This document shows positions 43,178-54,951 of a DNA stretch of 64,000 nucleotides, piece after piece (the stretch's first letter is position 1; each line of letters opens with the position of its first letter). The position numbers and the translations under genes were made by a program. The notes under the pieces are model-generated. The model worked only from the letters and a program-made list of their open reading frames with translations, was not told the origin of the DNA and ran no database searches. Source of the stretch: Blakeslea trispora (Eukaryota > Mucoromycota > Mucoromycetes > Mucorales > Choanephoraceae); the NCBI GenBank assembly GCA_025331445.1, contig JAIWNE010000042.1, positions 1 to 64,000 on the forward strand, written 5' to 3'.

Positions 43178-45350
43178 TTTATTATAAAGAGAGATGAAAA
43201 AGCACGACTGAGAGCTATCTCCAGAAGATTCCTCAAAGCATTGAACCAGCGTCGACATAGAGCCCCCCAACAACCGCTTCGGATTAAGACGAGACCAAGA
43301 GAAGTAGAAAAGAGCAAGCGAGGAGACGCTAATCAACTTAGAAAGATGCAGCCTTGACATAGGGGCCCCAATCCATCCAGACTAGAAACGATTAATTTGA
43401 CTTGTCTTGAAAAGAACCTTTCTAAGTTGCATCTAGTTTAGAGGCAGCTGCGTAGACATTCTGTAAAAAACTGAATGTCACGAAAAATAATGACAAAGAA
43501 AAGCAAAGAAAAGCAAAGAAAAAATAAAAATTGCTCTCTTCACTTTACTGATGTCACGCTTTTAATTTTTTTAATTTTTAAATTTTGCTTTGGTTCGAAA
43601 TCTATGAATTGTTTATTTATTGGATTTATAACAACATAATATTAGAAGTCTATTAGCCAGTTTGTTACAACTGTTTCCAAGGGTAACCAATCGTGGAGGT
43701 TGACTTCAATCTACCCTCTTCTCTAGCTCACGGTGCGAGATACCGCCTGAGTGACCTCGTAAGGTAAAACAGGGGAAGACCATACCAACGTCCTACTGAG
43801 GATCCCTAGGGGTTGACGACAAGTAATGAGAGCAAAGGTAACCAATACCCTCAAAGTGTCGCATATGTCAAAGACTCGAAAGGAAAAAGAGTGTCATATT
43901 TCGTATGAAGAAAACATAACTTGTATGCTAGGGGTACCCTCCCCGCTCTTCATCTTCCATAAGCACTCCCCGAATTGCTTCTAATATCCACGTCTGAACC
44001 TGCCTGGTAAAGAACCATAGCTCAAAGAACCACAGCTCTCACTTGACTAGGGTAGCCAGCATACGTCCAGGCATCACCCTCTCTCTCTCCCTCTAACTCT
44101 CTCTAACGAAAAAGAAAGAAAGAAAGAAAAAAAAGTGAAGCTGTCACATCCTGAGTGAGAGTATCCTCCCCTTTAACTCCAACTCCTAGCTCTCTTATTC
44201 TCTACTGCTCCCTCACTGAAGGGGACTAAAAAGCAAAAGAATAGTCATGCGAGAAGGGAGAAAGAGATCAGCAAAAGAGAAAGTCCAACACTGCTACGAA
44301 ATCAGGAGGGCACCCTTTCAAACATAACAGCAGCCAACGCGTCTATCGAAAAGATGTCATTCACGCCGGTCTCTCTTGCAACTGTGCATTACTGAAGAAA
44401 CAGTAACGAGCTGCCTCAGTCTGTGCGATAGCAAGAATCACCTTGCCCTTGAAGAGAAAAAAAGAAAAATAGGGCGAATTTTTTTTTTCCTCTATATGAA
44501 AATTGCCTCCTCCCTATTTTCTCAAAACCAATCATAATGATAAGCACAATGATGACGTAGCACATCACTCAACATGTATTGTTGGCTTCTTTCTTTCTTT
44601 CTTTCTTTCTCTCTCTCTCTTTCTTTGTATAACTGATACAATAGAGAGTAAAGGGGAATTGACAATATGAAAGAGCTTGCTTTATTATGCAGCTAATGAC
44701 TTTGGATATAGAACTCCTCTACAATTGCAGTAACACATAGCCAACACCGAAATCATGAAATTATGCGGAGCAAGAAAGGAAAAGAAAAGAAAAAAAAGGT
44801 ACTTCTAGCCGAGACCTCGTTATGTTCAAAAATGAATAAAAGCATGATTAGAATGAACAACTTAAACTAAGTAAATTCATTCAGTCAGTCAGTCAGTCAG
44901 TAATACCTGTCACTACAACAACCAAGTGTTTATGAGAAGATAGCAGTGAGATACGTTCAATTTCAAAGACTTGTCTGGTGGCTTATCCGCCAAATCTAAA
45001 GCATCAAATAAATGCTAATACCCCTTTGAGCCAGTTGTAAGAAAGAAAGAAAAATAAGTGCTGGATAATAACATTTGAACGAAAGGGCTACATCTCGTTT
45101 GATTTACTCTGAAAAAAAGAAAGAGAGATGAATTGTTGTCTCCAATAAAGATCTAGATCCAAGCACTGTGTAACTTTGTTTTCTTGTTCTTTTTTAATGT
45201 TTGGGCTCTGAGGTAGCTGTCAAGATGGTTTTTTCTCTTGAGAGAAAGACATATACTGTACTTTTGGAATTGGAAGCACCAAGGATTTACTTGTCTGATT
45301 GCGAGGATTAGCTGTGTTTGATTTACAGGGTTGAGATACCATTGTTGTAT
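43178..45350. other. Gene-free repeat-like block
   Basis: No coding pattern was found. From about 43660 to 44460 the sequence is visibly more GC-rich than its surroundings and lacks the usual A/T runs, like a non-coding repeat or old retroelement fragment. CT/GA tracts occur at 44080-44130 and 44590-44625, and CAGT repeats five times at 44881-44901. Confidence 0.45.
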
Positions 45351-46203
45351 ACTACTGGTTTTTAACTTAGATTTCGTCGTTTGTACCAAAATGTTCGTTT
45401 TTTGGCACCATTAATTTCGTCGTTTGACACCGTTGATTTCGTCGTTTGTTACCATTGATTTCGTTGAATTTTATGTAGGCTAAAAAACGATAGATTCTAA
45501 GAAATAATCACATAGAATAAAAGCAGTTTTGTGATATTTGGAGTTTCAGGAAAATTCAATGAGATGGAATTCGATTTTTTTTCATTAAAATGAAAGAGAG
45601 GAAACTGATTTATCAGGTGTCAAAAGTGATTAGAATCAGATAGAGAGTCCCTGTTTAATTCAACAAATATAGTGTCTGTTTATATTATACTAGTCTTTGT
45701 CATAGATCATTTATTTCGTTTTGTTTCTAGGTCAAAGTCCATTGGAAAATAAGGTCAAATTAATTGTATCATTTACAGGAGGTCATACAGGCACCACGTC
45801 TTGTATGCTTTACTTCTCTCACTGACAGGTACATTTATTAGCATTGTTTTGCCAAGTAACTTATTTCTTTATTCATTTGCTTTTACCAAGTGGATTGATT
45901 GTTTGTTATGCTGTGTTGTACACTTGACACACCAGTATTGATTTGTCTGTGATATTTTCAGTTTATTCATTTTAAATTATTCTCTTGATTAGATAAAAGT
46001 GAGTGGTCTTATGTTAGAAATGCAAATGTTGACTTCTTCCTTTCTTTAGGATATCTGTCAACAAATAATGGCATTTTCATTCTATGTGATTATTTCTTAG
46101 AATCTATCGTTTTTTAGCCTACATAAAATTCAACGAAATCAATGGTGTCAAACGACGAAATCAATGGTAACAAACGACGAAATCTAAGTTAAAAACCAGT
46201 AGT
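45351..46203. mobile_element. 853-bp non-autonomous element with long terminal inverted repeats
   Basis: Both ends begin ACTACTGGTTTTTAACTTAG and continue as inverted repeats. The right arm is about 130 bp. The left arm is about 175 bp because it carries extra copies of an internal unit built on TTTCGTCGTTTG..ACCATTGA. Arms end near AGAAATAATCACATAGAAT (45502-45521 and the complement at 46072-46092). The roughly 550-bp core has no coding capacity. No convincing target duplication was seen. The type is probably a MULE- or hAT-like MITE, class undetermined. Confidence 0.85.
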
Positions 46204-47372
46204 GTTCCCTTTATATTGACATTCTGCACTATAAGCAACGATTTATAAAAATGCTGTATATCTCTATTAGAGAGGTTGTTGTATGGTATTTATTTTTGGT
46301 TATTATAGTTATTAACATGAACTTTCCAATGTGCTTGTATTTCTGATTTTAAAGTGTATTTTGTTTGGCTCCAAAAATATCAAAATTCTGTCTCATTGTC
46401 TTCATTTGGCTGTCAATCATGCTTTAAACAAGTTATACATGGCATTAGAGTCAAAGACTTTCTTAAGACTCAATCCTCACACAAAGAACAGAATTTGATT
46501 GTCTCAATCATTGATTTCCTTTTTTTTATTTTGATTTCACATATTCCTCGGAAAAAGAGCAAAAGAAAACATACATGCAAGCCCAAGCTAATGAAGTTAC
46601 AGAATATAACTTACATAGTACCAATTACTGGTACTTTGCATTTAACGGTCTCTACTGCCTACCATTAAAGGAATGGGTGGCTTCATCTCAGTTTCCAGTG
46701 CTAGGAAGCTATGCTTGATAACTTCTGTGGAATTATATATATATATATATAGCATTTTCAACCCAGATGAGTACAAATGAAACTGCTTATTATTCTTTTG
46801 TTTAGATGACAGCAGTACTTGCTCATTCTTCACTCTTCTTCTTTTCTCGAGTGTCATCTTTTAGGCTTATCTGACCTGTTGGACAAGTATCACTGCAAAT
46901 TAAAGAGGAGTTTGGCTGTCACAATCAAAAATACAGGAGAGTGAATGTCGGCATGAAATAGCATGGCATCTCTTAGTTTGTTTACTTCTCAACGCCCTCT
47001 AATTTACTGATCCTATTGGTCATCACATGTTTTTTTTTTTGCTTACTGATGGGATAGATACAATAGAAATGACAGGCTCTGATTGGATGACTGGTTTTTT
47101 TCAGTGTGTATTTGAAGTAAATAGAACGTAATGATCATTTTCTCCCTCTTTTTCTCTCGCTTTATCAAAGTCAGATCAACTACATCTTGAAACTTTGTCA
47201 CCCAGACAACCTCAAAGGCAAGTAACAAAATACTCTTCTTTAATAATGCTCTTATCTAACTTGCTTTGTCGTGTATAGCCTAAAAATCTGCAATCTACGC
47301 AAGTCTATTATTGCACCAAGAGCAAAAAACGTTATCTACAAAAAAGAAGAAAATACGCGTGCCTTTCCATCT

Positions 47373-47468
47373 ACAAAACTACAAAACTACAAAACTACAA
47401 AACTACAAAACTACAAAACTACAAAACTACAAAACTACAAAACTACAAAACTACAAAACTACAAAACT
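47373..47468 (+). repeat. Tandem repeat, 12 x 8 bp (ACAAAACT)
   Basis: Twelve perfect copies of ACAAAACT in a row. As 8 is not a multiple of 3, every forward frame reads a cyclic YKTTKLQN peptide with no stop, which is why apparent reading frames appear here. Confidence 0.95.
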
Positions 47469-48000
47469 CTTTACAAATCCTTTTTACGCGTTCTCTCTGC
47501 CTCTCTCTGCTCTCTATTCTTCTCTTGGTGCTTCTGCCTCTACTTCAAGCTTGATGGGGGGTAAGGACAAAGACTGATGCTGCCTTTTCTGATCCTATAT
47601 AAAGTGGCTTACGACCGGAATCTAGTCCATTTTCGCGAACGACCCTCGTTTTCTAGTATTGGGACTGAAGTCGGAATGACTGAGGGCAATTACGCCGCCT
47701 GATCTGTTAACACTATGAGTGTGTCCTGTAGGGATCTGGGCAGAGGAAGCGGGTACAGACATACTTGTACTATTCCTCGTTAGTTGACTGGTATGGGGTT
47801 TGCTAAGGATTTGGGATAGTGCGAACAGAACTGAGTCTTCTTTGGCTTATTCAAAAAAGTAAGTCAAGGAAGGCTTACCCTCTGCGTTCTTACTTTTCTT
47901 GTCTTGCTTTGTTGTTGGAGGTGACTCTATTACTAAACAACTCAAGACTTGCCTTTACTGATGCCTTGCTGGGTCTCTATTTCTGCTTCCGTCTCTGCTT

Positions 48001-48042
48001 CCAAATGTGCCTATCCAAATGTGCCTATCCAAATGTGCCTAT
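48001..48042 (+). repeat. Tandem repeat, 3 x 14 bp
   Basis: Three perfect copies of CCAAATGTGCCTAT, followed by a partial fourth (CCAA). Confidence 0.9.
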
Positions 48043-48324
48043 CCAACTGTATCTTAACAGTATTTACCGCATCTGAACCACCATTTACCTTCTCAGATTG
48101 CCTTAAGAAGAGTTTTTTATCGTGTTTAACACTTTTTCTCTTCACCTAAATAAAAAGTCTATTTTCTATCTTGTTCTACAATAATACTTACAGACATCAC
48201 TAGTCTCTAAACTGTCTTTACTTTTGCTTGAACCTCTCTTTCTTTTCATATATATCTTACCATTCTAATCAAAGCAATAACTAAGTTAAGAACTTCTTGT
48301 GTGTCTTCCCTTCACTCCCACAAC

Positions 48325-48360
48325 GAAAGGATGGCAAAGCAAGAAAGGATGGCAAAGCAA
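48325..48360 (+). repeat. Tandem duplication, 2 x 18 bp
   Basis: Two perfect copies of GAAAGGATGGCAAAGCAA, about 200 bp before the first recognisable piece of the TnpB/Fanzor fossil. Confidence 0.9.
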
Positions 48361-48509
48361 GAATGTCTCGCAAGACATCAAGAGTTGTTTCAAGAGATTT
48401 TTTACAGACAAAAACAAATTCTGATAGATGATAACTGCAACCTTGTTTCCACCAGTAGGAAGTTGTTTCTCGTTTTATGACAGGAATCTTATCCAAACTA
48501 ATGAATGCT

Positions 48510-49306
48510 CTGTTCAGTTTGGATTCAAGAAAAGAAAGTCTGATTGAAAGCATGTTGTATTGACTTCTCAGGACTTGAAATAGGATTTTGAAGATGATGC
48601 ACTTATATAGGCTGTTAATCCTGGAATCTCTGATCTCTTTACTGTTGTTGACTCTTGTCTAATGAGCATGATTAACATAAAGGATAAGAAAAGCATCTCT
48701 AAATAGATGTTATGACCTATGTGATTTTTATGGCTCTTCAAAAGAAAGTATGTTAGATCAGAAAGAAAACCAGGAAAAACTCAAGTTTGTTAGTCAACTA
48801 CCATCGTTGAAAACATCCAATATTAACTATTTTGTCGATGCTGCTAAGACAGGACTTTGAAATTGCAAGCGTATTTTTGATCACTATACCAAGAACTTTT
48901 GGTTATCCAAATCAAACTTCAAAGTGTACATCAAGAAACAAAAGGTTACTGCACGAAAACAAGAAATATGCCAATGATAGTACTGTTGATTTTAACTAAG
49001 CAAAACAAAATGGTCATACATAATTTGCCTATGTGGATGAATATCTTACAAGCTAAGTTTGCAACAATTATCACACAAGGACATTGGAAGATATAGTTGA
49101 TAGAAATACATCACGAAAAGTACACACGATCCTCAAGAGTAAATCTTGCAGTACCGTATGGAATAGTGATGTCAATGCTGCCAAGAACATTCACCATGTG
49201 TTCACTTATCAAGCAAATCACAACGATGAAAGACTATCTATCTTCCAGAGACCTCCCCCTTTAACACAGCAATTACAACATTGTCGTATTCCTTGTGGTT
49301 TGTAAT
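48510..49306 (+). pseudogene. Fossil TnpB/Fanzor-like nuclease (IS605 OrfB family)
   Basis: TnpB/Fanzor proteins are RuvC-fold, RNA-guided nucleases carried by mobile elements. In shifting plus-strand frames the expected blocks appear in order. At 48611 is AVNPGISDLFTVVDS, like the RuvC-I block (G-D-P-G..D). At 48740-48860 is a helical middle: KFVSQLPSLKTSNINYFV, then NCKRIFDHYTKNFW. At 49033 is VDEYLTS, a stop, then VCNNYHTRTLED. At 49141-49188 is KSCSTVWNSDVNAAKNI, the zinc-ribbon end and RuvC-III block (usually WNRDVNAA). Several stops and frame changes are present, and two zinc Cys are replaced (Tyr, Ser). It is clearly dead. The family assignment rests on motif order and the last block. 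Confidence 0.65.
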
Positions 49307-49742
49307 TGTTTTATAAAGCGGAATAGTATTGGAACAAACTGACATTTCTGTATAGTTAAATCTGATAGCACATAGGATCAATAGAACTAGATTGGTTTTA
49401 TTGCTCATTGTTATCACATGCGATTGTTTGTTGTTTGGTGATTGTGTCATGTAAATTGTCAATTCTCTTCAAGCCAAATCATCACAAAATCTCACATTGT
49501 ATAGATTACCAGCCTATTTGTCATTCAACTCATGCTTTACGCTCTAAACATTTTTATACTGCATTACGTTAGCCAAAATATTCTAGCTTCATTATGCCAT
49601 CAACTCATAATGGATAGAGCTATTTTGTATCATCAACAACTGGTTCTTTATGTGAAAGAAAATGAATACCATTATGACTTGGGCTAAATAAATTTTTATT
49701 GTTACTTTTAGTTCTTTTTCATTTTTCTTTGTATAGTGTACA
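49307..49742. other. Spacer between the fossil and the next gene
   Basis: AT-rich; nothing recognisable apart from possible 3' flank of the minus-strand gene ending at 49743. Confidence 0.5.
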
Positions 49743-50711
49743 TTATTCCCCAAAATAACATTGTTGTGTCCATACAGTTATTAGGCCAATAATGAGACCA
49801 ATTAACAGCAAACTAACTAAACTAAAACAGATATTGAATACCTGAAAAGCATATTGTCTTGTAAACCTATCATGTCTTTGATTAGAATTGAATGCGAAAT
49901 ATCGCCATGCACCATACCACCAAAATGGGAAAAACAGAAAGCCAAACAGAAACAAATACATATCAATAGACACAAAATCAAAAGACTTCTTTTCAAATTG
50001 TCTACTGAGTGGTTGTGGCATTTGTATCACTGTGTTGGAGATATATTCATCCTGACCAGCAGGCATATAACACGTTTGATGTTGAGTTTGATAATGAACA
50101 GAATGCGTTTGATCGCGTCTTGTGTGTTGGTTTCCTATCGATTGATTTGTTGTTGTGCTATCCAATGGAGAGTTATCGTGTAGATGTGTGCTCTTTTTTT
50201 CATTGTTTTGTACAAGGGAACCTTGGCCTGATGGACAAAATGTTGGCATATCTATTCTAAAGTCTTGGCTACCGATGCTACTCAAATCGCTCTCGTTTGT
50301 ATCCAACAAATGAAACGGTGGATGATCAGAAGGAGTTGTGGTAGATGTCTGAGCTAAAGCACTCAAGATGTTGGCTAATGTCCGTCGTTTTTGTTTATGC
50401 TGAAGAGATGATTTTGTTGTCTGAAAAGAATGCGTAGGGTGAAGCGAGGCTCGTATACTGGATTTGGATCTTGAGCGTAAGAGAGATCTCTGGCGAAGGA
50501 CGTTACAACAGCGACGGCATACAGATGAAGGGAAAGTATCATACTTTCTCGATTGAATGTATGCATTGTATTGATGATCGCATACAGAGAATGTAGATCT
50601 GAAACGTCGATGTGATAAGACAGGGCCAGAATGGTTGTTGTTGCCTGTGGAATGACATTGACAAAACAGTTTTGTACCATAAGGTGAATCTATTGTATAA
50701 CGGCGTCGCAT
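49743..50711 (-). CDS. Cys-rich protein with two C-terminal membrane helices
   Basis: Single exon, 322 residues starting MRRRYTIDSPYGTKLFCQCH. Cys/His groups (CQCH, VCDHQY, VCRRCC) in the first 70 residues may bind metal. A long polar Ser/Thr/Gln-rich middle follows. The C-terminus has two hydrophobic segments (MYLFLFGFLFFPFWWYGAW and FSLVSLLLIGLIIGLITVW) separated by a basic loop. I do not recognise the family; the layout resembles fungal proteins of unknown function with a cytosolic N-terminal region and a membrane hairpin. Confidence 0.7.
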   Translation of the reverse strand: MRRRYTIDSPYGTKLFCQCHSTGNNNHSGPVLSHRRFRSTFSVCDHQYNAYIQSRKYDTFPSSVCRRCCNVLRQRSLLRSRSKSSIRASLHPTHSFQTTKSSLQHKQKRRTLANILSALAQTSTTTPSDHPPFHLLDTNESDLSSIGSQDFRIDMPTFCPSGQGSLVQNNEKKSTHLHDNSPLDSTTTNQSIGNQHTRRDQTHSVHYQTQHQTCYMPAGQDEYISNTVIQMPQPLSRQFEKKSFDFVSIDMYLFLFGFLFFPFWWYGAWRYFAFNSNQRHDRFTRQYAFQVFNICFSLVSLLLIGLIIGLITVWTQQCYFGE

Positions 50712-50803
50712 TGTATAAACTAATAAAAAAGAAAGAGAGAAGAAGAAAAAAAAAGAAAGAAGAAAAAGAGGTTCTTCTTGTATTTATTGACATCTGCTTG
50801 ATT

Positions 50804-53800
50804 CTAATCCAACAGATCTTGTTCGATTTCTACTCGAATGCGAATCTCCTTTTCCATCATTAAGCTGATAAGTTCATTCTTTTCTTTTTCGGACATTGTC
50901 TCTTCCAGCAGTTGAATACCTAAAAGATAGAGCTCTTTATCACAATGGTAAGACCTCTCATAAGGTAGCATGCTACTTTGCTGATTTACCTTTTGACCAA
51001 GGACACTCTCGAATGGATCGATAAAACAAGGTTTTTGCTCTCTGAATGTTACCTTGCTTCATTTCAAATTGAACATAACATTTCCACAACAAGATAGACG
51101 ATCTGCATTTTGTGTTGAAACACAATTAGCCCATATTTTCTTTTTTTAGAAACAATTGAATCCCTCACCTTGTATGTGTGATAGCTTTTTCAAAATGACT
51201 TCGAACAGACTCTATTCTATACGGTTTATAGCGATGTAATTCACTATAGATGGTACATAACCATAGTACAACATTGGCATCCCTACATGTTTTATTGCTG
51301 TTAGTACGTTATCATCTTTTTTTCTTTGTTATAAAATGACACAACTTACTTTAATTTTTCATTCAGCAATTGTTGTACTCTGTTGTAAATCTTTGTTTTG
51401 GATTCATTCCATATATAAAAAGCCAAAAATATCGTATTGTTAGGGAATAGTTCAAGTGCTTCTTCCATAGCAAGACGAATAGTACTTGCTTTGTAGGCAC
51501 TCGAAAGGGCGTCACGATAAAGCAAGGCAGCATATTCAATCCAAAGTAATTCGGACGCATAGCCACGTTCAGCATGTCTATCTTTGATATACTTCAATGC
51601 ATGCAAGTAGACTTCCTGAGCACTTGATAGACCACTAGCGAGATATTCAAATAGAGCAGAGCAAACAATAGTATAGAATGAAGCCTCTCTTTCATCATTC
51701 AGTTCGGACAAGATAGATAGTTGAGCTATTCTTTGTGAAAAGTACTACATATAAAAGAAGAAAGGGAGTGATTGTTACGTCATGTTTGTTCAGGGAGAAA
51801 AAGAGTTTGTCTATCTTGCTTTTACCTCTCTTGTTCTAAGAACGGAGGTAGTAGATGGAGGTGGCGTATCTTCATCTAGAAAGACAACAGAAAAGGGGGG
51901 GTTAGGATCTAAACTTAGAAATTTCAGGAGGTTGAAGATCTGTCCTACCATATGACTTGCTATCTGGCATACACAATAAGATCTTGAGTGCCTCATTTGG
52001 TCGATTATTTTCTAGTTCTAGTTTAGCAAACATGCTATATAACAATGGAACGCCTGGCTGTATCTGCGACTCGGGAATAGTATGATGCATGGATAACGCA
52101 ATCTTATACACTTTCCGAGCCTTGATTTCAAAGATTTTGTAAAATGAATACACAATATGTTTGTCATTACTAGCCAACTTACTTCATCTATTCTATCATG
52201 ACTTTTTTCCATCTGTGCATAAGCATTCCATAGTCTCAGATTGGTTCCATTGTTTTTCAACAGGCTTTTAGCTAATCGACGTCCACTATATGTGTTTTCT
52301 TTTAAAAAAATATCTCCAAGTGTTTATCTAGCTTAAAAAAAAGAATTCATTGGCTTACTTACGCTTTGTAACTACAACTAGATTCAAATGCTAAATAACA
52401 TATCATCAAATGTTCACTTTTTTCTACAGTAAGAAGCTGTTCAAAGGCATATCTTTAAATTAAAAAGAACCTTATGAGAATACATATAGACTGCTTGTTC
52501 AATTCAAATACTACCTTATGAACTGCTGGTCCAACTCGCATGAAACGAATTCTTTTCCAGATGCTTTAAACCATGTTCCATACTTTGCAAAAAGTTCATT
52601 CAAATGGACAGGATATGAGTTAGGTATAGAGTAAGGACGATCCACAACTGATCTATCTTCAGGATTCATAGGCACACCATCTACGTACCACACAAGGTGC
52701 TTTTGGTTGTCTTTTTCTTTGGGCCAGAAGTCGATCAGAGGAATTTCATTGTGTGTAAATGGGTCGGTGAAAAAATGAGTGTTTGTGCCTACTTCGGGTG
52801 GTGTATATGGCAATCCTAAAAAGACAAAAATGCTATAGATCAAACTAGCGCGTGCTCCAGAGGTACTGATGTTAAACAAGAATGACTTGACATCTTCGAT
52901 CAATGGAATACGAAAAGGATCTGTTTCGGTATCATCCGATTGACTCATACGAAGAGGAAGTCGATGGTTGTTTTCCTTCTCTCGTTCGGCTTTTAACCAT
53001 TCGGATAGATACATCAATTCCTCTTCTTCATCTCTATCCTTTGGTGGTAAGGATGGAGGATCTGGTATCATTTCACCATTAGCGGACATACGATCATACT
53101 CAAGCCAACCAGCTGCATCCTTTTCACCGAAACGAGGTACTTCACTATCCCAAAAGTCCACAAAAGACTTCATTTTTTGTGCGTCTGAATTGACCATGTT
53201 GAACAGTTGTGGTGCAAATAGATTGAATTCAACTGAAGCTTGAATCACAGCAAAAGCCCTTTCTTGATAACCGGATTGCTTCATGAAAAGACAAGCTCTT
53301 AACAGTATATAGACCATAATAGACTCAATATCTTCTTTGCGCTCTCCATGCGATTGCTGAGCTTGTCTTCCAAGGACTTGTATAGCATCTTCAAATACTT
53401 GAACGCAATGCGTAAACGAAAAACTTGCAAAGTTCGTCTGTCGAACATTGATGTATTCTGACCATAGCCGAATAGAATCAGGGTGTCCCTTGAGTATCTG
53501 ATCCCATTCTCTTAGCAAATGAAGAGTTTCCCATGTCTCTGAGCCACATGCCAGGTAGGCAAGCAGGATATCTTCATTGTCTGGGTTATGTGACAAAGCC
53601 TTCTCGAATATGCTGAGCTTGATCTCATTTAAACTAGATCGATTCTTCTGACTGCCAGCAGCCGGATCCAACCCACGAGCTGCCTCATCTTGGAAACGAA
53701 TAAATTCAAGCCAAAGAGATGGGTTTTGGGGATCTTCATCCAACTGTCGATTGTATTGGATGGTACGTTTACGTATTTGATCATTGAAGCTTTCAGCACC

Positions 53801-54951
53801 TGCTTCTTCTAACTCATTTTCTTGCTCCTCTTTGTCAAGCTTCTTCACTTTATTGCCTTCCAAAGATCTGTAATCGACTTCATTTGAATAAATGTCATTC
53901 TCAGGCGCCCTAGATTGCTTTGCAGCATCGTCCAATTGGATTACAGAGTTGCATAGAGCAAAAGGATCTAAAGATGAGTCATCTGGTTTGATACGTATTC
54001 TCTTGAAAGATTTATCAAGCTCTTTCCAAGCATAATTGGCGTCTGTGTATCGCTTTGACTAGCCATTTTAAACCATTAATGATTAGTATTTCTTTCTTTT
54101 TCATCTTGAATTTCTTACTTTGCTTGATTTATCCATCAAGACAATCTGACCAAACTTGTTTTCAGAGAAATCAATGCGTCTGTCAGCAGGCAATCCAATT
54201 ACTCTTCCATTGCCTGCGCGCCTAAAGACGGGAACAGAGTAGATGTGGTTCCCTCCGTAAACTAGGTTGTCAGGATCTCCTCTACGATCCATAACAAAGG
54301 TCAGGCCTGTATTCAATGTACCGCTAAAAGAGAAACAAATGAATCGCTTACTTCTTTATATAACTGAGTCATACAGACTTACGTATGAACAATCTCGGGT
54401 GATGGTGAACGCTTTGTCTATGAGAGGTGCCGAAAAACTAACTAAGTATAGCCATTCTAATTTATGCAAAGGAAAAAAACAATAACTTCCTTACATCATG
54501 CCGGCGATGGGATCGACTACTTTTGTGTGAAGGTGAGCGAGATCGATGTCTACTGCGAGGTGATCGTGACCGGCGCTTGCTACGAGGCGATCGCGATCGA
54601 CGACGTCTTGAGGGAGATCTGTCTCGATGACGATGACGATGTGATCTTTTCTCGTCTGAATCATATCGAAGTCTCTTCTTATCATCTGATCTTTTATCTA
54701 GAAATAAAATAAATTAAGAGAGCACTGCAGGATTGTATTGGCGTTTTAGAAAGTACCTTCTCTTGGAATGTTGGGCGCACTGGAGAATGAAGGTGCTGAA
54801 GAAAAGGAGGGTGCAGAAGAAAACGAAGGTGGAGCTAAGACTCGTTTGGTAAGCGACTAAAATTAGAATATTATTGGTATATGCTATAGTATGGTTGTTT
54901 TAGAAAAGAACATAGCCTTACTTTATTGTCGTTTTTATCAGGAGAACTCAT
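50804..54951 (-). CDS. NRDE2: NRDE2 homolog (nuclear RNAi-defective 2 / exosome regulator)
   Basis: Nuclear HAT-repeat protein that works with the Mtr4 helicase and splicing factors; in some organisms it is needed for nuclear RNAi. Fourteen exons on the minus strand: 54951-54922, 54856-54757, 54697-54495, 54417-54383, 54323-54119, 54058-52515, 52452-52363, 52285-52183, 52120-51949, 51875-51826, 51744-51350, 51282-51169, 51102-50990 and 50919-50804; about 1089 residues. The N-terminus has PSFSSA repeated three times and an Arg/Ser domain. The conserved core begins YNRQLDEDPQNPSLWLEFIR. HAT-type helices continue to GNIQRAKTLFYRSIRECPW near the end. All phases agree. With HEN1 nearby it adds to a small-RNA theme, though linkage may be chance. 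Confidence 0.88.

Larger units (their letters stand above)
46204..48500. other. Gene-poor stretch with simple repeats
   Basis: AT-rich DNA with a TA run (46733-46751) and the tandem repeats listed separately. A block at about 47570-47830 is less AT-rich and resembles the 43.7-44.5 kb block in texture. The short reading frames here do not look like proteins. An N-terminal part of the TnpB/Fanzor fossil could lie in the right end but is not recognisable. Confidence 0.45.

Noticed and set aside
46354..46668. Plus-strand frame of 104 codons in the accessory island
   Set aside because: Mixed low-complexity composition, no splice or promoter context, no recognisable motif.
47271..47577. Overlapping plus-strand frames rich in YKTTKLQN
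   Set aside because: They are produced by the 12 x 8-bp repeat, which has no stop in any forward frame; no coding signal outside it.
47373..48360. Direct repeats as a CRISPR array
   Set aside because: Units of 8, 14 and 18 bp are contiguous without spacers, and the genome is eukaryotic.
52968..53243. Plus-strand Ser-rich frame
   Set aside because: It lies opposite the main NRDE2 exon and is explained by that gene's codons.
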